DNA from: an uncultured Lachnospiraceae bacterium | GTDB lineage: Bacteria; Bacillota; Clostridia; Lachnospirales; Lachnospiraceae | Direction: 5' to 3' | DNA length: 7,935 nt | NCBI GenBank assembly: GCA_946537585.1 | Contig: CAMNFX010000058.1 | Span: forward strand, 1-7,935 | Shown: piece by piece, positions 1-5,907 of the stretch | Layout: each line of letters opens with the position of its first letter | Position numbering within the stretch: the first letter of the stretch is position 1 | Made by a program: the position numbers and the translations under genes | Notes under the pieces: model-generated | What the model saw: only the letters and a program-made list of their open reading frames with translations | The model's database searches: none | Told to the model about the DNA's origin: nothing

Positions 1-2
1 TC

Positions 3-86
3 CGGTTTTTGCGGCCTTTTCAGGAGTATTACCAGGGAGGAGGCAAGGCGAACGATATTAAGTCAGCGGATAATCGAAAAAAATAA
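3..86 (+). CDS. Possible C-terminal tail of an upstream gene (partial)
   Basis: Reading frame 3 is open from the window edge to a TAA at 84-86. It would encode 27 hydrophilic residues beginning RFLRPFQEYYQGGG and ending in a basic SADNRKK tail. The composition (aromatic, then glycine- and lysine-rich) looks like the end of a real protein, but it is too short to assign to a family. Frame 1 is also open (to 150), so the choice of frame is not secure. A promoter begins shortly afterwards, which fits a gene ending here. Confidence 0.35.
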   Translation, partial: RFLRPFQEYYQGGGKANDIKSADNRKK

Positions 87-129
87 TGACAGACATGGCA
101 TTGAACATGCCGGATTTGCTTTCGATTAT
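70..129. repeat. Nested inverted repeat upstream of the first gene
   Basis: Arms ATAATCGAAA (70-79) and TTTCGATTAT (120-129) are perfect 10-base complements. A second perfect hairpin lies inside them, GGCAT (97-101) and ATGCC (107-111) around a 5-base loop. There is no clear T-tract after the structure, so it is not an obvious terminator. The right arm overlaps the expected -35 region of the promoter at 120-148. It could be an operator pair or an RNA structure at the end of the preceding transcript. Confidence 0.55.
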
Positions 130-148
130 GTCAGGTTTATGGTACAAT
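120..148 (+). promoter_or_regulatory. Extended -10 promoter for the cell-surface operon
   Basis: TGG-TACAAT at 140-148 is an extended -10 element (TG at 140-141, hexamer 143-148, five of six bases matching TATAAT). The -35 position at 17-base spacing reads TTTCGA, which is weak, as is usual when the extended -10 is present. Transcription would start near 155, giving a leader of about 65 bases before the start codon at 221. Confidence 0.6.
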
Positions 149-220
149 AGCTTCTGTTGAATGAATGAGATGCGGCAATGCACTATCTGTCAGCATCCTT
201 AAAGAAAAGAGGATGACAAA

Positions 221-730
221 ATGACAAGAATGACCGAAATGACGGGACTTGGCAGTCTCAAAAGAAGGGCGCTTGCAGCCCTTGCAGCAATGATGATCCT
301 GGCATCGGCACTGACCGGATATGCTGCGGAGGCACCAAAGGCAGGATTTACCTACAACAAGATCCGCTACAGCGTCGGAATGGACGCAAACACAGCCCGC
401 CAGACATTAGGAGAGGCTAAGTCCTCCAGGGATGTGAACAACTGTGCCAACGGCTATATCAACAAAGCCTACACCTATGGAGAGACCGGCGACTTTGAAG
501 TCCTGATCGAGCAGAACGAAGCAGGGCAGGAGGTCATCAGCAACATAACCCTGCTGACGGGACAGGTGGCGACCGAGGAGGGCTTGAGGGTTGGAGACCC
601 GGAAAGCCGGATCACGGCGCTGTATCCGACTGCAAGGAAAGGACTTTCCACCTATACGGTGATCATGGGGACCGGGACGCTTTATATCAAGACAAAAGCC
701 GGAAAGATCAGCTTTATCTCTTACATCTGA
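221..730 (+). CDS. Small secreted protein with two BamE/BLIP-like repeats
   Basis: The 169-residue product starts with basic residues (K14, R15, R16), then a hydrophobic stretch 17-33 and a likely signal peptidase I site after Y34-A35-A36. There is no lipobox cysteine. The mature part shows two similar units: a short helix motif around residues 52-65 (VGMDANTARQTLGEA) and another around 126-140 (VGDPESRITALYPTA), each followed by beta-rich sequence. This helix-plus-sheet duplication resembles the BamE/BLIP-like fold. That is inference from pattern, not a recognised family. The start at 221 is supported by AGAGG at 208-212, eight bases upstream. In-frame ATGs at 230 and 239 are alternatives. 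It is probably the first gene of the operon, 18 bases ahead of the acyltransferase. The function is unknown; an extracellular role with the surface-modification genes is suggested by context only. Confidence 0.85.
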   Translation: MTRMTEMTGLGSLKRRALAALAAMMILASALTGYAAEAPKAGFTYNKIRYSVGMDANTARQTLGEAKSSRDVNNCANGYINKAYTYGETGDFEVLIEQNEAGQEVISNITLLTGQVATEEGLRVGDPESRITALYPTARKGLSTYTVIMGTGTLYIKTKAGKISFISYI

Positions 731-748
731 CCGTCCGCTTAGAAGCAG

Positions 749-2152
749 ATGGTATTCGCTTCCATAACATTCCTGTGGATATTTTTGCCTGCGGTCCTGA
801 TCCTTTACTATTTGCTGCAGGTATGGAAGAAGCAGAAAATGCAGAATTTTCTGCTTCTTTTCGCGAGCCTTCTTTTCTATTCTTTCGGAGAGCCGCGGCT
901 CATCCTTCTGCTTCTTTGCTGCGTGCTGGCAAACTACCTGGGCGGTCTTATAATCGCCGGGAGCAAAAAACTGACTGTCCGTACCCTCGCACTGACTGTG
1001 ACGCTTGCCATGAGCCTTGGCATGCTGGGGTACTTTAAGTACTTTAATTTCTTTATTGATGCCATGAACAGCCTTACGGGAATGAGCCTTTCCGTAAAGC
1101 GGATCGCGCTTCCCATTGGCATTTCCTTTTATACATTTCAGGCACTTTCCTATACGATCGACCTTTACCGGGGTCGCTGCGAGGTTCAGCGATCCTTCTG
1201 GAAGCTCCTTTTATATATTTCTTTCTTCCCGCAGCTGATTGCGGGGCCGATCGTGCGGTACAGAGATATCGCGGATGAGATCGACGATAGAAGCGTAAGC
1301 TTCGATCTGATGACAGAAGGCATCAGCCGATTTATTTCCGGCCTCGGGAAAAAGGTGCTGCTTGCCAATGTCTTTGCCGTAAGGGCAGATCTGATCTTTT
1401 CGATGCCGGATGCCGAAAGAACGCCGGCCCTGGCCTGGGTAGGCGTTCTGATGTATTCCATGCAGATCTATTTTGATTTCAGCGGTTATTCCGATATGGC
1501 CATCGGCATGGGAAGAATGTTTGGTTTCCATTTTCTGGAAAACTTCAATATGCCCTATACCGCACAAAGCATTACGGAATTCTGGCGCAGGTGGCATATT
1601 TCTCTTTCCACCTGGTTTAAGGAGTATCTTTATATTCCCCTTGGCGGAAACAGAAAGGGAAATATCCGTACCTGTATCAATCTGCTGATCGTCTTTTTTC
1701 TCACCGGTCTGTGGCACGGCGCAGGCTGGAATTTTATAGCCTGGGGCATGCTTCACGGACTCCTGATCGTCTTGGAGAGACTTCTCCGGGCAAACGTAAA
1801 GGTAAGCGGTACCCAGGCAGGCCGCATCGCAGGACATGTATATACTCTGCTGGCGGTCTCCCTCGCCTGGATCTTTTTCCGCGCGGAGAACATTACGGCT
1901 GCGCTTGGCTACTTTAAGACCCTCGTGACCCCGGCAAGACAGGTCTGGTCTGTGATGGAGATCCTCGAAACAAAGGGCCTCTTCGTCACGCTCATCGGGA
2001 TCCTGATGTGCGGGATCATCCCGGGAGAGCTTCAGAAAAGCCTGAGGGAAAGCGTATGGTTTAAAGCGGCGGTACTTCCGATTCTCCTTTTTTTATGCAT
2101 TATGTACCTTGCGGCGGACAGCTACAATCCATTTATCTACTTCAGATTCTAG
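749..2152 (+). CDS. MBOAT family membrane O-acyltransferase (AlgI-like)
   Basis: The 467-residue polytopic membrane protein belongs to the membrane-bound O-acyltransferase family (AlgI/DltB/PatA type). These proteins accept an acyl group on the cytoplasmic side and pass it through the membrane to modify an exported polymer. The N-terminus MVFASITFLWIFLP is the usual AlgI-type opening. Key motifs are FWRRWHISLSTWF (His283) followed by EYLYIPLGGNRKG, and GLWHGAGWNFIAWG, in which His323 is the family's catalytic histidine. Length is normal for AlgI-like proteins, with no sign of damage. The Shine-Dalgarno sequence is weak (AGAAG at 741-745, very close to the ATG), so translation may be coupled to the gene 18 bases upstream. 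The next gene, 13 bases downstream, encodes a DHHW/AlgX-like protein, the standard partner in polysaccharide O-acetylation. The family call is firm; the acyl group and acceptor are inferred. Confidence 0.93.
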   Translation: MVFASITFLWIFLPAVLILYYLLQVWKKQKMQNFLLLFASLLFYSFGEPRLILLLLCCVLANYLGGLIIAGSKKLTVRTLALTVTLAMSLGMLGYFKYFNFFIDAMNSLTGMSLSVKRIALPIGISFYTFQALSYTIDLYRGRCEVQRSFWKLLLYISFFPQLIAGPIVRYRDIADEIDDRSVSFDLMTEGISRFISGLGKKVLLANVFAVRADLIFSMPDAERTPALAWVGVLMYSMQIYFDFSGYSDMAIGMGRMFGFHFLENFNMPYTAQSITEFWRRWHISLSTWFKEYLYIPLGGNRKGNIRTCINLLIVFFLTGLWHGAGWNFIAWGMLHGLLIVLERLLRANVKVSGTQAGRIAGHVYTLLAVSLAWIFFRAENITAALGYFKTLVTPARQVWSVMEILETKGLFVTLIGILMCGIIPGELQKSLRESVWFKAAVLPILLFLCIMYLAADSYNPFIYFRF

Positions 2153-2165
2153 AGGGACAGCAGGT

Positions 2166-3323
2166 ATGAAGAAAAAAGCAGACATCATACTGGCAGCGGC
2201 CTTTCTTATTCTGATCGTTTTCATGCCTCTTACGGGAAGCGTGATCCGGGGCGCTGCAGGTGAAACAATGTCGGAGGAAAACCGCAGTCTGGCATCCTTT
2301 CCCCGGCTTCATTCCCCGGAAGACCTTGACGCATTTCCGGGACGCTTTTCTGACTGGTTTACGGACCATCTGTACTGGAAGACGCCGCTCGTAAGCCTGA
2401 AGGCGGAACTGGAGCTCGCCCTGTTTTCCGAGATCGATTCGCAGAAGGTCATTGCCGGCACGAAAAAGCCTTGGCTGTTCTACCGCGATCAGGACGGACA
2501 GCCCCTGGAAACCTATAAGCATACAAACCTGTTCTCGGAAGAAGAGCTTCAGAACGTGACTGAAAACCTGGAGTCACTCTCGGGGGAGCTTGAGGAGCTT
2601 GGTATCGGATTTGTTCTGCTGATCGTGCCGGACAAGGAACAGATCTACGGTGATGCCTTTATGCCAAAACGCATCCGGGTCCTGGAGAGCCCGAACCGCA
2701 CAGAACAGCTGCTCAGCTTCCTTTCCGAAAATGCACCGCAGATCCGGACTGTCTATCCGGTCAGCGTGCTGAAGGAAAAAGCCCGGGAAAAGGACCTGTA
2801 TTATACGACGGATACCCACTGGAACCGGGAGGGTGCGTACCTTGGTTTCGGGGAGCTCTTAAAGGCGCTGGCGGAGGACAGGGGGCTTTCCATAGAGCAG
2901 ATACCTCACCGCTTTACCGTGACCGGCACAAGGAGTGGAGATCTGCAGCGCCTCGTGCAGCTTGGAAATGATTGGGACAGCATGGAAACAGATGCTGCCG
3001 AAGGCTGCCGGCTGAGGGTTACAGAACAGCAAAAGGACAGGAACGGAGAATCGGTCCGGGAGGCTGCCGTGAGCACCGCACCGGAGACAGCTCCTTTAAG
3101 CGTATACTTCACGGGCGACTCCTTCCGCTGGAATCTCACGCCGTTTATCGAGGAGGGATTTGCCGAATCCGTGATCACGTCAAGGTACTACTTTGATACG
3201 GAGGACCTGGTGGCGGCGGAGCCCGACGTGCTGGTCTATGAGATCGCAGAACGCTATCTGCATGAGCTTGGCTCTATCCCGGGCTATAACACTATGGCAC
3301 TGCAGCTGGAAAGCCCGCAGTAA
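2166..3323 (+). CDS. DHHW/AlgX-AlgJ-like membrane-anchored acetyltransferase
   Basis: The product is 385 residues. A single N-terminal membrane segment (about residues 7-24) would anchor it with the bulk outside the cell. The following SEENRSLASFP and FPGRFSDWFTDHLYWKTPL stretches are typical of the DHHW family, which is related to the SGNH-hydrolase-like alginate acetylation proteins AlgJ and AlgX. The probable active site is DTHW at 216-219 (Asp and His) plus Ser319 in GDSF at 317-320. These proteins work beside an MBOAT partner and transfer acetyl groups to a polysaccharide on the outer face. I chose ATG 2166 over the in-frame ATG at 2109. The 2109 start lies inside the upstream gene, whereas AGAGGG at 2151-2156 is correctly spaced for 2166 and MKKKAD is a normal membrane-protein start. 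The substrate is unknown; an extracellular or wall polysaccharide is likely. Confidence 0.88.
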   Translation: MKKKADIILAAAFLILIVFMPLTGSVIRGAAGETMSEENRSLASFPRLHSPEDLDAFPGRFSDWFTDHLYWKTPLVSLKAELELALFSEIDSQKVIAGTKKPWLFYRDQDGQPLETYKHTNLFSEEELQNVTENLESLSGELEELGIGFVLLIVPDKEQIYGDAFMPKRIRVLESPNRTEQLLSFLSENAPQIRTVYPVSVLKEKAREKDLYYTTDTHWNREGAYLGFGELLKALAEDRGLSIEQIPHRFTVTGTRSGDLQRLVQLGNDWDSMETDAAEGCRLRVTEQQKDRNGESVREAAVSTAPETAPLSVYFTGDSFRWNLTPFIEEGFAESVITSRYYFDTEDLVAAEPDVLVYEIAERYLHELGSIPGYNTMALQLESPQ

Positions 3324-3338
3324 AGCAGCAACCTATTT

Positions 3339-3364
3339 ATGCCGCAGGCATCCGCATGCGGTAT
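3339..3364 (+). repeat. Intergenic hairpin
   Basis: ATGCCGCA (3339-3346) pairs with TGCGGTAT (3357-3364), giving eight pairs with one G-T, around a 10-base loop. The overlapping CCGCATGCGG at 3352-3361 is also a perfect palindrome. No T-run follows, so it is not a convincing terminator. It may lower or separate expression of the downstream transglutaminase-like gene, or stabilise processed mRNA. Confidence 0.45.
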
Positions 3365-3391
3365 GCAAAGATGCATCAGAGGAAGAAAACT

Positions 3392-4189
3392 ATGAAGAAA
3401 ACAGGAATCATTCTGACGGCAGGCCTGCTGGCGCTGCTGTTAAGCTTCGGCGCATATGCCGGCAGCTGGATCGACATCAACCATGACAGAACGAGCTGGA
3501 TGTATCTGCAGGATGGAGGAGGCTTCCTTACGAACAGCTGGCTGCAGGACGGGGAGATCTGGTACTACCTGGATCAGCACGGGCTGATGGTGACCGGAAG
3601 GACTGCGGTCAACGGCAAGTACGAGATGTTCGATGAGAGCGGCGCCTGGCTTTATTCCATCGATGATTCCGCACCGCAGACAGGGCCGGGCCAGGATACT
3701 GCAACGTCGGAGCAGACCCAGGCGGAGCCGGAGAAAACAGAAGAGGACCTCGAAGCGGAAGCAATCGCATCGGGGATTCTTTCCGCCATTGTCAATGACA
3801 ATATGACCAAGCCCGAGAAGGCCAATGCAATCTATGAGTGGATCCGGGCCAATACGACCTACTCCAATAACGGCATGTTCCCTCCGGAATATTCCGAAGG
3901 CTTTGCCGCGATCTATGGCTTCACTGCCCACAGAGGAAACTGCTACGTGTATTACTCCATGTCCAAATATCTGCTGGGACTTTGCGATATGCCAAGCCAG
4001 CGGGTGGTTAGAGCCAGTGACGGCGGGCATTTCTGGAATCTGGTGGATGTGGACGGAACATGGTATCACTTTGATGCCTGCCCCAGAAGGATCGCGGGAC
4101 GATGGTGCCTTGTGACGACTGCCTATCTGCAGCAGGTCTCTTGGGGCGCACATAACTTCGATATCGCGGCCTATCCTGCAACACCGTAG
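3392..4189 (+). CDS. Secreted cell-wall-binding transglutaminase-like protein
   Basis: The 265-residue product has a signal peptide (MKKTG, hydrophobic core 6-19, cleavage after A21-Y22-A23). Next come wall/choline-binding-type repeats at about 24-90, with aromatic-glycine units such as IWYYLDQHGLMVTG and YEMFDESGAW. A Glu/Gln/Thr-rich linker covers about 90-118. The C-terminal part, about 120-265, is a transglutaminase-like papain-fold domain. Its likely catalytic triad is Cys184 (GNCYVYY), His213 (GGHFWNLV) and Asp228 (HFDACP), in the order and spacing normal for the family. It probably acts on the cell surface as a protease, amidase or crosslinker; the sequence cannot say which. ATG 3392 is preferred over ATGs at 3356 and 3371 because it directly precedes the signal peptide and has AGAGGAAG just upstream. 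It lies 68 bases after the DHHW gene with no clear promoter between, so it may be the last gene of that operon. Confidence 0.88.
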   Translation: MKKTGIILTAGLLALLLSFGAYAGSWIDINHDRTSWMYLQDGGGFLTNSWLQDGEIWYYLDQHGLMVTGRTAVNGKYEMFDESGAWLYSIDDSAPQTGPGQDTATSEQTQAEPEKTEEDLEAEAIASGILSAIVNDNMTKPEKANAIYEWIRANTTYSNNGMFPPEYSEGFAAIYGFTAHRGNCYVYYSMSKYLLGLCDMPSQRVVRASDGGHFWNLVDVDGTWYHFDACPRRIAGRWCLVTTAYLQQVSWGAHNFDIAAYPATP

Positions 4190-4209
4190 AAACTTCCCTG
4201 CTGACCGTC

Positions 4210-4238
4210 TTGCAATGACAAATTCTGTCAGTTAAAAT
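4210..4238 (+). promoter_or_regulatory. Sigma-A type promoter for the DUF2974 hydrolase
   Basis: TTGCAA at 4210-4215 and TAAAAT at 4233-4238 are separated by exactly 17 bases and match the consensus hexamers at four and five of six positions. The start site would fall near 4245, about 49 bases before the preferred start codon at 4294. Confidence 0.6.
4216..4230. promoter_or_regulatory. Candidate operator inside the promoter spacer
   Basis: TGACA-AATTC-TGTCA is an inverted repeat with perfect 5-base arms, placed wholly between the -35 and -10 hexamers. A dimeric repressor bound here would block polymerase. Downstream, TGTAC (4240-4244) and GTACA (4253-4257) form a second inverted repeat, and CAGTACA occurs at 4251-4257 and again at 4271-4277, exactly 20 bases apart. 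No regulator gene is present in the window, so the binding protein is unknown. Confidence 0.4.
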
Positions 4239-4293
4239 ATGTACAGAAAGCAGTACACAGTTTATGCAGACAGTACAGGAAGACCGGCGGCAC

Positions 4294-5658
4294 ATGGCAA
4301 ATATACTCGATTATCTGAACTGGAGAGGCGACCTGAGCTTTGAATTAAGCCCGTTTAATGAGGTGGACGGACTGATCTTGTCGTACCTTTCCTACCTGGA
4401 TATGGATGAGCTCTTTCGTGTGGACGGCTTCTGCCTGCCGGATACACTCACTGACGAAGATGCAGCCGATCATGGAAGGCCGCTTCCCGATGACAATGGG
4501 GGACAGATGAACGGCGAGGTCCCTGATCCGGTCGACCGCCGCATCGAAAGCTACGGGCGCATGGTGCCTCTGAAAACGGCAGTGGATCATTATTTCCAGT
4601 CGCATACGGATGAGGAGATAGCCGGGCTTCTTCCTCCCTTTAATCATGTTCCTTCCGCTGCAAGGCTTGCGGCAGACAGTGTGCGCTTCGGCTCCGTCAT
4701 GGTGAGCGACTACCTGAATCTCGTTAACTGTGAGGCCGCGGAGCAGATGTGCGCCATGACCTTCTGGCTTGATGAGTGCACGGCCTTTGTTTCCTTCCGG
4801 GGAACGGATATGACGATCGCCGGCTGGAAGGAGGACTTCGGTTTAAGCTATATGCCGGTCATCCCTTCACAGCGGCATGCGGTGCAGTATCTCAACAGCG
4901 TTTTCGGAAAAGCAGGCAGCGAACTTAAGATCTATGCCGGAGGACACTCCAAGGGCGGCAACCTTGCAGTCTACGCAGCCTCTTTTTCGGCGAAAGCCGT
5001 CAGGGACCGGATCGTTCATGTCTATGCCTGCGATGCTCCGGGATTCAGGCCGGAGCTCATCCGGAGGGCAGAGTACAGGGCGATGCTCTCAAAGATCACC
5101 AGGATCGTTCCCGACAGTTCGATCATAGGAGGACTCCTGGAGACCGGGGATGAGACACTGGTGATCAAAAGCTCTGAGGCAGGCCTTCTGCAGCATGACG
5201 CGATCAGCTGGCAGGTCCTTGGGACCTCCTTTGTGCGGTCTGAGCGCTCAGATCTCGGACGGTTCTTTGATGAGTCCATGCGGGGGTGGATCAGCGGACT
5301 GAAGGATACGGAGCTTGAGGCTTTTACGGATGCGCTTTTCGGCTTTATCAGCGCAGGGGGAGCCAGAACATTTACCGAACTGAAGGCAGACCCTTTGCGG
5401 AATATGGGAGAGATGCTTAAAGCCTCCAGACTGATGGACCCGGAACAAAAGCAGGAGTTTAACAGCATCGTCATACGTCTTCTCAAAAGCGGAATGGATG
5501 TCATAAAAGAACAGGGCGGGGAGAAATATGAAGCGTTCCGGGAGCAGAGCAGGGAAAAATACGAGGCTTTGAAAGAAGAGCTTAGGACCTTTACTGCAGG
5601 GGAAAAACAAAAACCCGCAGTTAAAAAGAAAAAAAACGGCAAAAAGCAGCGGTTTTGA
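4294..5658 (+). CDS. Mbeg1-like (DUF2974) alpha/beta hydrolase, lipase-like
   Basis: The 454-residue cytosolic protein has no signal peptide or membrane segment. The opening NILDYLNWRGDLSF is characteristic of DUF2974/Mbeg1-like proteins, a lipase-3-related branch of the alpha/beta hydrolases. The nucleophile elbow GGHSKGGNLAVYAA gives Ser219. Asp247 lies in CDAPGF and the probable catalytic His301 in LLQHDAISWQV. CTAFVSFRGTD upstream resembles the oxyanion strand. An esterase or lipase activity is expected; the natural substrate is not known. The C-terminus has two EKYEA units 11 residues apart (410-414 and 421-425) and a lysine-rich tail ending KKKKNGKKQRF, which may bind membrane or nucleic acid. 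ATG 4294 is preferred over 4264: the DUF2974 consensus begins there and AGGAAG lies at 4278-4283, ten bases upstream. It has its own promoter and is probably monocistronic. Confidence 0.87.
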   Translation: MANILDYLNWRGDLSFELSPFNEVDGLILSYLSYLDMDELFRVDGFCLPDTLTDEDAADHGRPLPDDNGGQMNGEVPDPVDRRIESYGRMVPLKTAVDHYFQSHTDEEIAGLLPPFNHVPSAARLAADSVRFGSVMVSDYLNLVNCEAAEQMCAMTFWLDECTAFVSFRGTDMTIAGWKEDFGLSYMPVIPSQRHAVQYLNSVFGKAGSELKIYAGGHSKGGNLAVYAASFSAKAVRDRIVHVYACDAPGFRPELIRRAEYRAMLSKITRIVPDSSIIGGLLETGDETLVIKSSEAGLLQHDAISWQVLGTSFVRSERSDLGRFFDESMRGWISGLKDTELEAFTDALFGFISAGGARTFTELKADPLRNMGEMLKASRLMDPEQKQEFNSIVIRLLKSGMDVIKEQGGEKYEAFREQSREKYEALKEELRTFTAGEKQKPAVKKKKNGKKQRF

Positions 5659-5706
5659 TCATAAAGCCGAATCTTTCGTTCCGTCAGGGGAGCAGGTCAG
5701 CAGAAT

Positions 5707-5736
5707 AAAGGGAAGGTTGCGCCGCAGCCTTCCTTT
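5707..5736 (+). terminator. Hairpin after the DUF2974 gene, possible terminator
   Basis: AAAGGGAAGGTTGC (5707-5720) pairs with GCAGCCTTCCTTT (5724-5736), giving 13 pairs with one bulged G, one G-T pair and a 3-base loop GCC. The 3' arm ends in TTT followed by ATGTTATG, so the U-tract is short. Termination is plausible but not certain. The stem also contains the -35 hexamer of the next promoter. Confidence 0.5.
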
Positions 5737-5746
5737 ATGTTATGAT
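5717..5746 (+). promoter_or_regulatory. Extended -10 promoter for the suf operon
   Basis: TGT-TATGAT at 5738-5746 is an extended -10 element. TTGCGC at 5717-5722 serves as -35 with an 18-base spacer. The start would be near 5753, leaving about 200 bases of untranslated leader before sufC. The promoter is embedded in the 3' part of the preceding hairpin. Confidence 0.6.
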
Positions 5747-5763
5747 GTAAGGGCTTAAAGATA

Positions 5764-5907
5764 CACGCGAGCGGCTGCTGCCCCTCTTTACAAGGCAAGG
5801 CAGGGTGCGCGTGGATGTTTTAGTGAGAAAAATGTGATGCAAGGGTCAAAAGCTGGCTTTGCCAGGTGACCTGCATCAACAGTCAGGGGAAAAACATCTT
5901 CTGATGC
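5764..5907 (+). ncRNA. Structured 5' leader of the suf operon (candidate cis-regulatory RNA)
   Basis: The region contains no open gene but strong nested complementarity. Domain 1: CACGCG (5764-5769) with CGCGTG (5808-5813), enclosing CTGCC (5778-5782) with GGCAG (5799-5803). Domain 2: GATGTTTT (5814-5821) with AAAACATC (5891-5898), eight perfect pairs. Next comes a purine-rich internal loop of 13 and 12 bases, then TGATGCA (5835-5841) with TGCATCA (5872-5878), GGTCA (5844-5848) with TGACC (5867-5871), and a CTGGC-TTT-GCCAG tip (5853-5865). A second TGATGC at 5902-5907 can compete for the same GCATCA. The two domains abut without a gap, which suggests coaxial stacking. I do not recognise a known riboswitch, T-box or 6S/SRP consensus. 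The role is inferred from position and structure only. Confidence 0.5.

Noticed and set aside
1..150. Frame 1 open from the window edge to TAG at 148
   Set aside because: It runs through the inverted repeat and the -10 element of the promoter, and its residues look unlike a protein end. Frame 3 is the better candidate tail.
2109..2165. N-terminal extension of the DHHW protein from ATG 2109
   Set aside because: It lies inside the MBOAT gene in another frame and lacks a ribosome site. ATG 2166 has a good one and precedes the membrane anchor directly.
3440..4153. Long antisense open frame (237 codons) opposite the transglutaminase-like gene
   Set aside because: The + strand frame has a signal peptide, repeats and a full catalytic triad. 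The antisense product has no recognisable motif and is a codon-bias shadow.
5764..5907. suf leader as a T-box, SAM-I, c-di-GMP-I, THF riboswitch, 6S or SRP RNA
   Set aside because: None of the conserved core sequences that I know for those classes is present, and domain 2 is too short for 6S RNA.
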